NCBI RefSeq assembly: GCF_000772105.1
Contig: NZ_CP009354.1
Span: forward strand, 2,232,001-2,296,000
Length of the DNA: 64,000 nt
Direction: 5' to 3'
Source: Vibrio tubiashii ATCC 19109
Lineage (GTDB): Bacteria > Pseudomonadota > Gammaproteobacteria > Enterobacterales > Vibrionaceae
Each line of letters starts with the position of its first letter. The stretch's first letter is position 1. A model generated the notes under the pieces. The model was not told the DNA's origin. It saw only the letters and a program-made list of their open reading frames with translations, and made no database searches. Below are positions 22,731 to 32,065 of this stretch, one piece after another. The translations under genes and the position numbers were made by a program.

Positions 22731-22931
22731 TTAGTAGTGAAATCGCGCTTAAGCATCGTGCTCAAGCGCCAAAAATAGTTCCCAAAATAGTTGGAGTTGC
22801 AGCGCGGCAACAAACCAATTCAGCCCTATGAGCATAGGATCTCTATGTGATTAGGGTGAATTGATGCAGTTAACAAAGCTGCGGCTTCAAGTATGAAGGG
22901 ATAATTGGATAAATGTATCTAAAATGGAAGC

Positions 22932-24278
22932 TTATTCATAGCGCTTTTGTGGGCTTTTTGCGTCTAAACTAGCCAAGTAATCTAACTTTTCGCCAATTTT
23001 GGTTTCTAAGCCGCGGTTGGTCGGATAATAGTAGCGCGTTGCTGCCATTTCAGGTGGTAGGTAACGCTCTCCCGCCGCATACGCGCCTGGCTCATCATGG
23101 GCATAACGATATTCGGCACCATAGCCAAGATCTTTCATCAAATTGGTAGGCGCATTGCGAAGGTGTGGCGGAACTTCATATTCAGGCTCATTGTGCGCGT
23201 CGCGAAGTGCTTGCTTCCAAGCCGTGTAGACCGCATTACTCTTTGGTGCACAGGCAAGGTACACAATCGCTTGTGCAATCGCTCGTTCACCTTCCGCAGG
23301 CCCAACACGAGTAAAGCAATCCCAAGCCGATAGTGCTACCTGCATCGCTCTTGGATCTGCATTACCAATATCTTCTGATGCAATCGCCAGCAAGCGACGG
23401 GCAATATAAAGCGGGTCACAACCTGCAGCAATCATCCTCGCTGACCAGTAAAGCGCAGCGTCAGGATTTGACCCGCGGATAGATTTATGCACCGCGGAAA
23501 TCAAGTCGTACCAAATGTCGCCTTTATTATCAAAACGCGAGACTTTTTCCCCGGCAACTTCAGCCAATAGCTGCAAAGTGATTTCTTTGTCGCCTTGGTC
23601 ATCTTCTTGAGCCATATCGTATAACAGCTCAAGATAGTTAAGAGACATTCGCGCATCACCATTAACCAGCTCCGCTAGTCTGTCGAGAACGTTATCGGCA
23701 AATTTCGCCGATATCTTGCCTAAGCCACGATTTGAGTCGGAAATCGCTTGCTGCAAAGCCAAATGAATATCTTCTGTCGATAGGGAGGTAAGCTTATACA
23801 CCCTAGCGCGAGACAACAGTGCGTTGTTTAACTCGAAGGAAGGGTTTTCAGTTGTCGCGCCGATAAAGGTTACCGTGCCATCTTCAATGTGGGGAAGGAA
23901 TGCATCTTGTTGGGACTTGTTAAAACGGTGTACCTCGTCTACAAACAAAATAGTCCGACGACCACCCAATTTGTTTTCGCGCGCTTTTTCAATTGCTGCC
24001 CGAATCTCTTTAACCCCAGACGTCACAGCAGAGACTCGCTCCACTTCTGCATTGGCGTAGTTAGCAGCCACTTCCGCCAGCGTGGTTTTTCCTGTGCCAG
24101 GTGGCCCCCAAAGGATCATTGAGTGAATATGGCCCGCTTCTAGCGCTCGTCTAAGTGGCTTCCCCTCTCCCAGAATATGTTGCTGACCTATGTATTGATC
24201 TAGCGTTTCTGGGCGCATTCTTGCGGCAAGGGGACGAAAATCTTCATCCCCAGAAAAGTCCAATGAGTAGTTACTCAC
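22932..24278 (-). CDS. rarA: Replication-associated recombination protein RarA
   Basis: 448-aa AAA+ ATPase (MgsA) of the clamp-loader/Holliday-junction helicase group, acting at stalled replication forks with SSB and RecA. Walker A is [12 protein letters not shown] (about 58-69), Walker B is [10 protein letters not shown] and sensor 1 is [11 protein letters not shown]. The C-terminal tetramerisation domain is complete (YYYPTNRG near the end). Starts 2 bp after the lolA stop, so the two are co-transcribed. Confidence 0.97.
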   Translation of the reverse strand: MSNYSLDFSGDEDFRPLAARMRPETLDQYIGQQHILGEGKPLRRALEAGHIHSMILWGPPGTGKTTLAEVAANYANAEVERVSAVTSGVKEIRAAIEKARENKLGGRRTILFVDEVHRFNKSQQDAFLPHIEDGTVTFIGATTENPSFELNNALLSRARVYKLTSLSTEDIHLALQQAISDSNRGLGKISAKFADNVLDRLAELVNGDARMSLNYLELLYDMAQEDDQGDKEITLQLLAEVAGEKVSRFDNKGDIWYDLISAVHKSIRGSNPDAALYWSARMIAAGCDPLYIARRLLAIASEDIGNADPRAMQVALSAWDCFTRVGPAEGERAIAQAIVYLACAPKSNAVYTAWKQALRDAHNEPEYEVPPHLRNAPTNLMKDLGYGAEYRYAHDEPGAYAAGERYLPPEMAATRYYYPTNRGLETKIGEKLDYLASLDAKSPQKRYE

Positions 24279-24280
24279 AT

Positions 24281-24877
24281 TTAATTCCTTTGGTCATCGA
24301 CCTCAACACCTTCTGGCACAACGAAAGTAAATCTTTCTGGTTTTGGCTTACTAAGAACAATGTTGTTGAAGACAAAGTTACTTTGCTGACCATCTTGCTC
24401 TACAACACTAAAACCTTGTACCGCGCCCTTGGCATCAATCTTCAGCTTGAATTGACCTTGATTAGAGTCCACTGCGCTTGGCGTTAGCGTGAATGTATCG
24501 CCGTTCTGTTCAACGTTGTAGTTATCCCAGTCGCTGGCACGATTACGAGTCAGCAGAACAAAAGGCGTTTGCTCGGTTGCTTGTTCTTGCCAGTAAATGC
24601 TCACTTGCTCGATAAACGGGCTGTAGTACCACAAAGATTTACCGTCTGAAACAAGGACATTTTCGTCAGGCGTTGTTGTTGTCCAACGAAACAAACTTGG
24701 GCGAGCAATTTCAACATTGCCCTCACCTTCCATTACGACGTCACCTTCTGGGCTAATTAGCTGCTGAGAAAAGTCAGCGCTAAAACCTTCATTTTTCTGT
24801 AATCGTTGGCTCAATTCGTCTTTTGGCGCTGCCATCACTGAAAAACTCATCAGTAGTAATGCGGCAAATTTTTTCAT
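24281..24877 (-). CDS. lolA: Outer-membrane lipoprotein carrier protein LolA
   Basis: Periplasmic chaperone that takes lipoproteins from LolCDE to LolB. 198 aa from ATG at 24877 with GGAAGAG upstream; the frame runs to 24922 but that would put 15 residues before the signal peptide [18 protein letters not shown]. The mature protein has the family's incomplete-barrel motifs ([25 protein letters not shown]). Feeds into rarA. Confidence 0.96.
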   Translation of the reverse strand: MKKFAALLLMSFSVMAAPKDELSQRLQKNEGFSADFSQQLISPEGDVVMEGEGNVEIARPSLFRWTTTTPDENVLVSDGKSLWYYSPFIEQVSIYWQEQATEQTPFVLLTRNRASDWDNYNVEQNGDTFTLTPSAVDSNQGQFKLKIDAKGAVQGFSVVEQDGQQSNFVFNNIVLSKPKPERFTFVVPEGVEVDDQRN

Positions 24878-24980
24878 TAAAACTCTTCCTAGTTGTGCGC
24901 GTTTAGCTTTGTTATATCGCAATTGAATAACGAGTTTGACCGAATAAAGTTAACTTGGTTCGATTTAAGAATTCAATAAC

Positions 24981-25595
24981 TTAACAGCCGCAGCACTGTT
25001 TGAACTTCTTACCACTGCCACACGGGCAAATATCGTTACGGCCAATGTCTTTGTACGGGTTAACGCTTTGAGATTTAGCCCCCATCATTGCTTCGTCTGC
25101 CGCTTGCGCGACTTCAGATATCATCAAGTCAATTTGCGGAGACATCTCTTCAAGCGCTGGTGGTGTTTCTATACCTGACGCTTTCATCTGTTCGTGAGTT
25201 TGTTCTTCATCAATGGCTAGCATTAACGTAGTCAGCAGAGCTTGAAGCATCCGCAGTGTACCATCGCCAAGGTTCACCTCTGCCCACTGCTCTTCAACCG
25301 TAGGCCAAAGCGTCATAAACCCTTCTGCAAAATCGGCTAACTGGTCTCGCTGGCTCGACTCATCCAACAAAGCGAGAAGCGAGTACTCATTACGTTTTAA
25401 ATAGCTATATTGCTGGTTAATATGGGTTTCGACATCTGCTCGTGCTTTATCAGCCTGCTCTGCAAACACAGACGGCAGCCATGTTTCAGGTGCTAAAGGC
25501 TGAGTTGCGAGGTTTGCGGCCAGCGTAAGACCTTCAATAAACAGTGGTGATTCTTCAGTAATTGAGCCTTCGAGTGTCAGTAATTGATACTTCAT
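24981..25595 (-). CDS. UPF0149 (YgfB/YecA) family protein with C-terminal SEC-C zinc motif
   Basis: 204-aa protein. Residues 1-150 are the all-helical UPF0149 domain (FIEGLTLAANL; FAEGFMTLWP). The last 20 residues, CPCGSGKKFKQCC after GRNDI, are the SEC-C zinc motif found on SecA and YecA, which binds SecB or ribosomes. A cytosolic role linked to translation or export is plausible, as for E. coli YecA, but the substrate is not known. It has a promoter with a perfect TATAAT upstream and lies 103 bp before lolA. Confidence 0.88.
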   Translation of the reverse strand: MKYQLLTLEGSITEESPLFIEGLTLAANLATQPLAPETWLPSVFAEQADKARADVETHINQQYSYLKRNEYSLLALLDESSQRDQLADFAEGFMTLWPTVEEQWAEVNLGDGTLRMLQALLTTLMLAIDEEQTHEQMKASGIETPPALEEMSPQIDLMISEVAQAADEAMMGAKSQSVNPYKDIGRNDICPCGSGKKFKQCCGC

Positions 25596-25629
25596 TATCT
25601 TAATCTAGTTTTAACCATAGTTTGGGCGC

Positions 25630-25659
25630 ATTATACCCCTAAGCAAGGCTTGGGGTCAC
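25630..25659 (-). promoter_or_regulatory. Sigma70 promoter of the SEC-C gene
   Basis: On the minus strand a perfect TATAAT (25635-25630) is preceded, 18 bp away, by GTGACC (25659-25654) as the -35. The spacer contains a CCCCAAGC/GCTTAGGGG stem. The start codon is 35 bp downstream. Confidence 0.65.
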
Positions 25660-25723
25660 TTCGATACTTTACTCCCTGATTTGATAACCTCTCCTTGTGG
25701 TAATTCGACACTCTTCCCGTCAC

Positions 25724-25757
25724 GGCTAGCTATTTGATTTAGTAACTAGCCCTTTTT
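25724..25757 (+). terminator. Orphan plus-strand terminator upstream of pilin-like gene
   Basis: GGCTAG / CTAGCC arms followed by CTTTTTCTT. No plus-strand gene precedes it: the upstream gene is on the other strand. It may end a small RNA or act as a leader attenuator for the pilin gene 100 bp further on. Confidence 0.5.
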
Positions 25758-25857
25758 CTTACTAGCACTTATTTCTCTTTGAGAATTTGCTCATTAGGTG
25801 CATCATTCGCCAATGAAACATTTCCTTACATCCTATTGATAGGTTGCGGTCATCAAT

Positions 25858-26409
25858 ATGAAAAGATCTAGAATACGCGGTTTCACGCTGATTGAACTGG
25901 TTGTCGTGATTGTGATTTTGGGCGTGCTGGCTGTAACAGCGGCACCAAGATTCCTCAATTATCAGCGTGATGCCCATGTTGCCCGTGCCGATGCTGCGTT
26001 TGGCGCTTTTGCGAACTCCGTACAACTCTATCAAGCTAAATGGTTAACTCAGGGTGAACCAGAAACACCTGTTAGCTATGGCTCTGGCACTATTTACCCT
26101 TCCACTCCGGGCTACCCAATGTCAGTCGGTAGTGCGCCCATTGACCCAACGGTAGGGCCGGTTCGTGGTAGTGACTGTGTTGCAATGTGGAATGCACTAA
26201 TGCAAGTCGACCTAACCATTCGTCCGTTAACTGGCACCATACTCCCATCAGATACCGATATCGTCTCTTGGTATACCACCAGCAACCAATGCACTTACTA
26301 TTACACCACTGGCTATAGTAATGGTGAGGAAATGCCTCTATTGCTTTATTCTCCACTAACTGGTGTTATCGAAAAAACCACCGGCAGAAATAATGCGCCG
26401 AGTAATTAG
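25858..26409 (+). CDS. Type IV pilin-like protein (orphan)
   Basis: 183-aa prepilin. After MKRSRIRG comes the PilD cleavage site G|F and the canonical N-terminal helix FTLIELVVVIVILGVLA with Glu5 of the mature protein; the motif FLNYQRDAHVARADAAFGAF continues the alpha1 helix, as in MSHA-type pilins. Two cysteines (in GSDCVAMW and NQCTYYYT) could form the D-region disulfide. No assembly genes are near, so it would depend on the MSHA, PilA or type II secretion machinery encoded elsewhere. Single gene between the SEC-C gene and dusC. Which pilus it joins is unknown. Confidence 0.85.
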   Translation: MKRSRIRGFTLIELVVVIVILGVLAVTAAPRFLNYQRDAHVARADAAFGAFANSVQLYQAKWLTQGEPETPVSYGSGTIYPSTPGYPMSVGSAPIDPTVGPVRGSDCVAMWNALMQVDLTIRPLTGTILPSDTDIVSWYTTSNQCTYYYTTGYSNGEEMPLLLYSPLTGVIEKTTGRNNAPSN

Positions 26410-26477
26410 ACTTCTGAGTACTAAATCTCTAAAATCACGCCTCTTAATTTGAAGACTGATGTTGTGAGAAGAGCGTT

Positions 26478-27428
26478 ATGCGACTAGTGTTGGGCCCAAT
26501 GGAGGGCGTGTTAGATCATTTGATGCGCGAAATCTTAACAGATATCAATGACTACGATTTATGTGTTACTGAGTTTGTTCGCGTTGTTGATCAGCTACTC
26601 CCAGATCATGTTTTCCATCGCTTATGTCCCGAACTAGAACAAGGCTCACAAACTAAGTCTGGTGTACCTGTTCATGTTCAATTGCTCGGACAAGATCCAA
26701 ACTGGATGGCAGAAAATGCCATTAAAGCGGCGCAATTAGGCGCAAAAGGGATCGACCTAAACTTTGGTTGTCCTGCTAAGTTAGTCAACAAGAGCAAAGG
26801 TGGCGCGGCACTATTGCAACACCCTGAACTGATTCACAACGTCGTAAAAGCTTGTCGTAACGCTGTCCCGTCACACACTCCCGTGACTGCAAAAATCCGC
26901 CTAGGATGGGACAACCCTGAAGATTGTTTTGAGATTGTTGATGCTATCCAATCTGCGGGCGCCAACGAATTAACAGTGCATGCTCGAACCAAAACCGGTG
27001 GTTACAAAGCGAGTGAAATCAAATGGGAATACATCAATCAAATTCGTGAGCGCTTTTCGATTCCGTTGATCGCCAATGGCGAGATTTGGAATTACCAAGA
27101 TGGTCAAGCTTGTATGGAGACGACGGGTGTCGATTCACTCATGGTATGTCGCGGCGCGTTCAATGTGCCGAATCTAGGGAACGTGGTAAAACACAACCAT
27201 ACTGTGATGCCTTGGTCTGAAGTTGTTGAGCTACTATTGGTTTACTCACAATATGAGATGAAAGGTGATAAAGGGCTCTACTACCCGAACCGCGTTAAGC
27301 AATGGTTTTCTTACCTGCGCCACCAATACCCACAAGCCGATGCCCTGTTTAGAGAGATTCGCACTTTTAATAAGGCAGCTCCGATTGTTGAACACATCAC
27401 TCGCTATCGTGACGAGCTAGCCGCTTAA
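26478..27428 (+). CDS. dusC: tRNA-dihydrouridine(16) synthase DusC
   Basis: FMN-dependent reductase that forms dihydrouridine 16 in tRNA D-loops. 316 aa. The TIM barrel carries GPMEGVLDHLMREIL at the N-terminus, the catalytic cysteine in LNFGCPAK and the FMN-phosphate segment near VHARTKTGGYKA; the GPMEGVLD and CVTEFVRV signatures distinguish DusC from DusA and DusB. The last 4 bp overlap the convergent diguanylate cyclase gene. Confidence 0.95.
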   Translation: MRLVLGPMEGVLDHLMREILTDINDYDLCVTEFVRVVDQLLPDHVFHRLCPELEQGSQTKSGVPVHVQLLGQDPNWMAENAIKAAQLGAKGIDLNFGCPAKLVNKSKGGAALLQHPELIHNVVKACRNAVPSHTPVTAKIRLGWDNPEDCFEIVDAIQSAGANELTVHARTKTGGYKASEIKWEYINQIRERFSIPLIANGEIWNYQDGQACMETTGVDSLMVCRGAFNVPNLGNVVKHNHTVMPWSEVVELLLVYSQYEMKGDKGLYYPNRVKQWFSYLRHQYPQADALFREIRTFNKAAPIVEHITRYRDELAA

Positions 27429-28900
27429 AACACCAGCTTGTTTTTACCACTGGTTTTCGCCTGGTACAGCTTTTCATCCGCAGCTTTGAACAATTTATCA
27501 AAGCTGCTTTGTACATCTCCCTGAATCACTTCGACACCACCAGATACAGTAAAGCCACCTTCTACAGCCTGATGAGACTGAAAACAAATGGCGTGATGAA
27601 CTCGGTTGATGCTCTTCTTCAGCGCCTCGATGTTGTTACCAGATAAATAGATAACAAACTCTTCTCCACCAATTCGCGCAGCGGCATCACTATCCCGGAT
27701 ACTGAGTGAAATAGTCTCTGCCATATAGGTGATCACACGATCCCCGACATCGTGCCCATAGGTATCATTGATGGCCTTAAAGTCGTCAATATCGAGCACG
27801 GATAAAACCGCATACGAGGCATTGGAGCCACCCTGCAGAAAATCTTCTAAGCCACGGCGGTTAAGTAAACCCGTCATTGGGTCTTTAGCAGCAAGCTCCT
27901 TAAAGTAGCCGTGCTCGACTCGTGTATTAATGAAGAATAGAACGATGACCGAGAAAACGTAGATAAATAGAGTGACGATTAAACTATAACGTTCAAATGA
28001 AAAAAAGTTGCCAATTTCTTTCGGTAAATCAAGCAAGTAGTACAGTGAGTGCTCGCCAACGACTCCATCAATATCAATCGTTTCTAGCCGTAGTGCATTC
28101 TGAGGTGGCGCTAATCTCGCACTATCAATAATACTAAGATTTCCCGCCAGTGTTCCTTGGCTATCAAGCAACTCATCATAAGCGATATCAACAGACAGCA
28201 TCCCTTGATGAACACCTTTATTGAACACAGGCATGGTCATACTCATCACTAAATCGCTCGTCGTGGCAATGGGGGCTGGGCCCGTGAGCGTCACCAAGTC
28301 TCGGTTATGAGCCGTTTGATGCCAGAAAGGACGCGCTTTAATGGTCTGGAGTAGCTCTAACGTAATGCTCTTTGCGTAGGTGTCTGGGGAGGACATGATA
28401 TAGCCCTGTTTATCGATGTAGTGAATCCCCAACAAATAGGAGTCGATATCATGCAAGAAAGAAAGTACGGGCGCTAATGAGACCTGACCTGAGACTCTTT
28501 GGTAGTCGGCGCTTGACGGATCGCACAACGACACATCGCCCACCAACATGTAGTTGATATCTACCGCTGGTATTTCTTGATGACGCCCATCAGAGAGCAA
28601 AGCAGCATCGATCGGCCACATCTGACATAAATCACCTTTGATTTGTCGATTATGCTCGACTAACAGAATATAGTTGGATTTTGAGTAGTTGGAAAAACTG
28701 TAATCAAGAGCCGAAATAACTTTCGCCGCTCTGGATAAAGCAGCATTAATTCGCTCATACTCGTCATTAATGTCTCGATTTACTGAGTCGTAGTAGTTTT
28801 TGATCGTAAGTGCCAAAACGATCAAAGCGATGACCAAGGGCATCAAGAAGACAAACTTTAAACTGAAATGCCTGTTAACTTGCATTCCCTTACCACTCAT
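27425..28900 (-). CDS. Membrane diguanylate cyclase with periplasmic sensor domain
   Basis: 491 aa. Two transmembrane helices (about 14-32 and 312-332) flank a large periplasmic region resembling a double CACHE sensor (GIHYIDKQGYIMSSPDTYA). The C-terminal GGDEF domain (about 350-490) has the active-site RIGGEEF and the inhibitory I-site RDSD at the correct distance (RxxD, three residues, then R), so it should make c-di-GMP and be feedback inhibited. No EAL domain. A likely signal is a small ligand such as an amino or organic acid. Stop overlaps dusC. Confidence 0.93.
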   Translation of the reverse strand: MSGKGMQVNRHFSLKFVFLMPLVIALIVLALTIKNYYDSVNRDINDEYERINAALSRAAKVISALDYSFSNYSKSNYILLVEHNRQIKGDLCQMWPIDAALLSDGRHQEIPAVDINYMLVGDVSLCDPSSADYQRVSGQVSLAPVLSFLHDIDSYLLGIHYIDKQGYIMSSPDTYAKSITLELLQTIKARPFWHQTAHNRDLVTLTGPAPIATTSDLVMSMTMPVFNKGVHQGMLSVDIAYDELLDSQGTLAGNLSIIDSARLAPPQNALRLETIDIDGVVGEHSLYYLLDLPKEIGNFFSFERYSLIVTLFIYVFSVIVLFFINTRVEHGYFKELAAKDPMTGLLNRRGLEDFLQGGSNASYAVLSVLDIDDFKAINDTYGHDVGDRVITYMAETISLSIRDSDAAARIGGEEFVIYLSGNNIEALKKSINRVHHAICFQSHQAVEGGFTVSGGVEVIQGDVQSSFDKLFKAADEKLYQAKTSGKNKLVF

Positions 28901-29025
28901 ATTAGAAATTTTAAATTAAAAAGCCCATCAATACTGTATAACAGCAGATAGGCTTAGTAGACAAATTAACGCTAATTGTGTCACAAATCAGCATCATAAG
29001 TTGGTTAATGACTGTCAGTAAATAC

Positions 29026-29820
29026 CTAATTTAGTAACAAACTGTCGTCAGCCAGTTCTTCTCCTCGCACTTTGGTGAACATCTCAAGTAGATCAGGTAC
29101 CTGCATATTGGCGCGCTGTTCACCCGCCACATCCAGCACAATCTCACCCTGATGGAGCATCACAGTGCGATCACCACACGCTAACGCATCCTTCATTGAG
29201 TGCGTCACCATCATCACCGTCAAGTTAAACTCGGCAACAATTTTCTTCGTTAAATCAATAATAAACGCAGCCATGCGAGGGTCTAGTGCGGCGGTATGCT
29301 CATCGAGCAACAGCAGTTTACTATCGGATAAGGTCGCCATAACTAGACTCACTGCTTGTCGTTGACCACCAGAAAGGAGACCAATACTGTCACCTAAACG
29401 ATCTTCTAGCCCTAGCCCTAAAATGCTGATCCGCTCTTGAAACAACTTGCGACGCTTGGTTGATAGCGACAAGCTCCAGCCACGTTTTTTGCCACGCATA
29501 TAGGCAAGTGCCATGTTCTCTTCAATAGTGAGATCACCACATGTGCCTGCTAGTGGATCTTGGAAAACCCGAGCGCATTGCTGAGCTCGCTGGTCAACAG
29601 TACGCTTGGTCACATCTAAATCATCAATAATGACGCTGCCGCCAACCATTGGGGTTTCTCCCGTCACCGCGCCAAGCAGTGTGGATTTACCGGCACCATT
29701 TGAGCCAATCACGGTTAAAAACTGGTGCTCTGGCACCTCTAAGCTCACGCCGCGTAAGGCTCGATTTTCTAAGATAGTGCCCGGATTAAAAGTCACCTGA
29801 ATATCTTCTAAACGAATCAT
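29026..29820 (-). CDS. ABC transporter ATP-binding protein (PF04392-linked importer)
   Basis: 264-aa ATPase with Walker A GSNGAGKSTLLG (about 40-51), signature LSGGQRQAVSL (about 150-160) and Walker B KLLLLDEHTAALDP. It partners the permease upstream, whose stop it overlaps by 4 bp (ATGA), and the periplasmic binding protein. The set resembles the TrpXYZ-type importers of streptococci, so an amino acid or nucleobase-like cargo is possible; I do not assign one. Confidence 0.9.
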   Translation of the reverse strand: MIRLEDIQVTFNPGTILENRALRGVSLEVPEHQFLTVIGSNGAGKSTLLGAVTGETPMVGGSVIIDDLDVTKRTVDQRAQQCARVFQDPLAGTCGDLTIEENMALAYMRGKKRGWSLSLSTKRRKLFQERISILGLGLEDRLGDSIGLLSGGQRQAVSLVMATLSDSKLLLLDEHTAALDPRMAAFIIDLTKKIVAEFNLTVMMVTHSMKDALACGDRTVMLHQGEIVLDVAGEQRANMQVPDLLEMFTKVRGEELADDSLLLN

Positions 29821-30761
29821 GCTACTTCTCCTGACTCTTTATCCTGCTTGATTGCTCTTTGACCATCAGCAGGAGGGCTAAGCTTTTTTGATTTGAGGTT
29901 TCCTTTAATCTTTGGTGCGATAAGGGCTGCCGCTACCAAGACTGCGGTAACTAAGTTTAAATCCGACGCTTGTAAGCCAAACATTCCAGTACTCAACGCG
30001 AAGGCCACCGCTAAGCGGTAGAGAACTGAGCCAACAATAACCGCAACGACTGCAACCCATATTTTTCTGCCAGGTATCAAAGTTTGCCCAAGAATCACTG
30101 CGGCTAGGCCAACAACGATAGTACCTACCCCAGACGTGACATCGGCGAAACTATTGGTTTGAGCAAACAAGGCACCCGCAAAACCCACAAAACCGTTTGA
30201 TAGCGCTAAACCAAAGTAAGTATAAAACGCTGTACTCGCCCCTTGAGCCGAAACCATACGTGCATTGACACCTGTCGCTCTAAGCCCGAGGCCAAAATCA
30301 CTGTTTAACAACCGCACCACTAGCCAGCCCGATATCAAAACCAAGATTCCGACAATCAAAGGGCGAATCAGCATAGGATCACCGATGGCTTCAAACGGGG
30401 TCAAAATGGTCTCTTCCCCAAGTAAAGCAACGTTAGGCCTACCCATAATTCTGATGTTAATTGAGAAGGCTGCGATCATAGTTAAGATAGAAGCAAGTAA
30501 ATGTAGAATACCGCAACGAACCGCTAAGAACGCGGTGACCCACCCCGTTGCGGCCCCTGCTAAAATAGCCATAAGGGTCGCGAGCCAAGGGTTAATCCCC
30601 GCCACTATCGCCGTCGCAGCCACAGCCGCCCCCATAGGAAAGCTACCGTCAACACTTAAGTCTGGAAAATCAAGTACGCGAAAGGTGAGATAAACGCCCA
30701 GAGCAACAAGGCCATATAGCAAGCCAATTTCTAGAGCGCCAAAAAATGCAAAAGCAGACAT
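29817..30761 (-). CDS. ABC transporter permease
   Basis: 314-aa inner-membrane permease of the BPD_transp_2 (LivH/RbsC-like) fold with about eight or nine helices. LGVYLTFRVLDFPDLSVDGSFPMGAA at the N-terminus is typical of the permeases that go with PF04392 binding proteins. Overlaps the ATPase start by 4 bp, and lies 68 bp after the binding-protein gene. Confidence 0.9.
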   Translation of the reverse strand: MSAFAFFGALEIGLLYGLVALGVYLTFRVLDFPDLSVDGSFPMGAAVAATAIVAGINPWLATLMAILAGAATGWVTAFLAVRCGILHLLASILTMIAAFSINIRIMGRPNVALLGEETILTPFEAIGDPMLIRPLIVGILVLISGWLVVRLLNSDFGLGLRATGVNARMVSAQGASTAFYTYFGLALSNGFVGFAGALFAQTNSFADVTSGVGTIVVGLAAVILGQTLIPGRKIWVAVVAVIVGSVLYRLAVAFALSTGMFGLQASDLNLVTAVLVAAALIAPKIKGNLKSKKLSPPADGQRAIKQDKESGEVA

Positions 30762-30829
30762 ACCAACTCCCTTTTCTGCTAGAGATCAAGACGCCTCAAG
30801 CATGTGTTGAATACACTTGAGGCTGAGGT

Positions 30830-31795
30830 TTATTTCACGCTTGTTGCACGATCTAGAACAGATTGAGGAATAGAAATACCTAGTTTAGTTGCTGCGCTCT
30901 TATTGACCACAAGATCAGAACCCTTAGCGACTTTTACGTCCAGTGAACCTGGGTTCGAACCTTCTATAATAGCAGCGACATAATCTGCGGTTTGCACACC
31001 CACTTGGTAGTAATCAAAGCCTAAGCTTGCAATGGCACCTTTATCAACATAAGAAGTCGCACCACCAAGCACTGGGGTTTTCGCTTGGTTCGCCGCAACA
31101 ATCATACCTTCGATTGCACTCGCGACTGTGTTATCCGTTGGCGCATAAAGAACATCTGATTTTGCAGCAATGGCTTGAGTCGCCGATTGTACATCAGCAC
31201 TTTTCAACGCCGTTGCTTCAATCACTTCAATACCCTGCGCAGATGCACTTTGTTTAAGTAACTCGACCAGTGTGACTGCGTTCGCTTCACCTGGGTTAAA
31301 CACCACGCCGATAGACTTGGTGTCTGGCAAAATTTCTTTGATCAGCTCGACATGCTGGCTCACTGGAGAGAGGTCAGAAAGCCCGGTAACGTTTTTGCCC
31401 GGTTGCTCTAGTTGTTTAACTAGTTTCGCGCCTACAGGGTCAGTTACCGCTGTAAAGACAACCGGAATAGAGCGCGTTGCAGAAACCAATGCTTGCGCAG
31501 TTGGCGTAGCAATACCAACTAAGACATCAGGTTTCTCTCCAACATATTGGCGGGCAATCTGCACTGCAATCGCTGGATTTCCTTGCGCAGTTTTATAATC
31601 AAACTCAAGGTTCTTACCCTGCTCGTAACCTTTAGCTTTTAAGCCATCGATTAGACCTTGGCGTGTGGCATCCAAAGCTGGGTGCTCAACGATCTGTGAC
31701 ACGGCAACTTTCGCTGTTTTCGCCATAATGCTAGCGGATGAGAGTAATGTGACACCTGCAAGAGCGGCTGTTGCAATGACTTTTGCTGCTTTCAT
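30830..31795 (-). CDS. ABC transporter substrate-binding protein (PF04392 family)
   Basis: 321-aa periplasmic protein from ATG at 31795 behind CAAGGAG. Signal peptide MKAAKVIATAALAGVTLLSSASIMA; the mature chain begins KTAKVAVSQIVEHPALDATRQG, the hallmark of the ABC_sub_bind family. GVVFNPGEANA and APTDNTVASA are the second and third conserved segments. Related streptococcal TrpX binds tryptophan, but binding residues cannot be compared by eye. Its leader directly abuts a 115-bp inverted-repeat element. Confidence 0.9.
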   Translation of the reverse strand: MKAAKVIATAALAGVTLLSSASIMAKTAKVAVSQIVEHPALDATRQGLIDGLKAKGYEQGKNLEFDYKTAQGNPAIAVQIARQYVGEKPDVLVGIATPTAQALVSATRSIPVVFTAVTDPVGAKLVKQLEQPGKNVTGLSDLSPVSQHVELIKEILPDTKSIGVVFNPGEANAVTLVELLKQSASAQGIEVIEATALKSADVQSATQAIAAKSDVLYAPTDNTVASAIEGMIVAANQAKTPVLGGATSYVDKGAIASLGFDYYQVGVQTADYVAAIIEGSNPGSLDVKVAKGSDLVVNKSAATKLGISIPQSVLDRATSVK

Positions 31796-31810
31796 CTTAA
31801 CTCCTTGATG

Positions 31811-31925
31811 TAATACCAACGTCCTTGTTCGCTCAAACATCTATCTCTAAGCCTGCTAGGCATTAACCCAGTCAGCCGTTTTCTTAGAAGCTATAACGTG
31901 AGCCCATTCATTGAACTTGGTATAA
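31811..31925. repeat. 115-bp inverted-repeat-ended intergenic element
   Basis: Ends TAATACCAA (31811-31819) and TTGGTATAA (31917-31925) are complementary at 8 of 9 bases. The right end in complement, TTATACCAA, is identical to the left end of the larger element at 54342. No coding potential inside; a GCCTGCTAGGC mini-hairpin sits near the middle. Confidence 0.45.
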
Positions 31926-31966
31926 GCAATAATGTTGTGTGAGGGTATATTTAGTATTGTTGTTAT

Positions 31967-31983
31967 TGCACAAATTATGTGCA
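31967..31983. promoter_or_regulatory. Dyad upstream of the ABC binding-protein gene
   Basis: TGCACA - five bases - TGTGCA, a perfect 6-5-6 dyad 172 bp upstream of the binding-protein start. Candidate operator; no regulator is recognised. Confidence 0.35.
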
Positions 31984-32065
31984 CATCAATATTATTACCA
32001 ACATGCTGTTCAAAAGAAAAGCAACTTTTAACATTAAAGCAACAAAAGGAGAGACGCGTTGTCGT

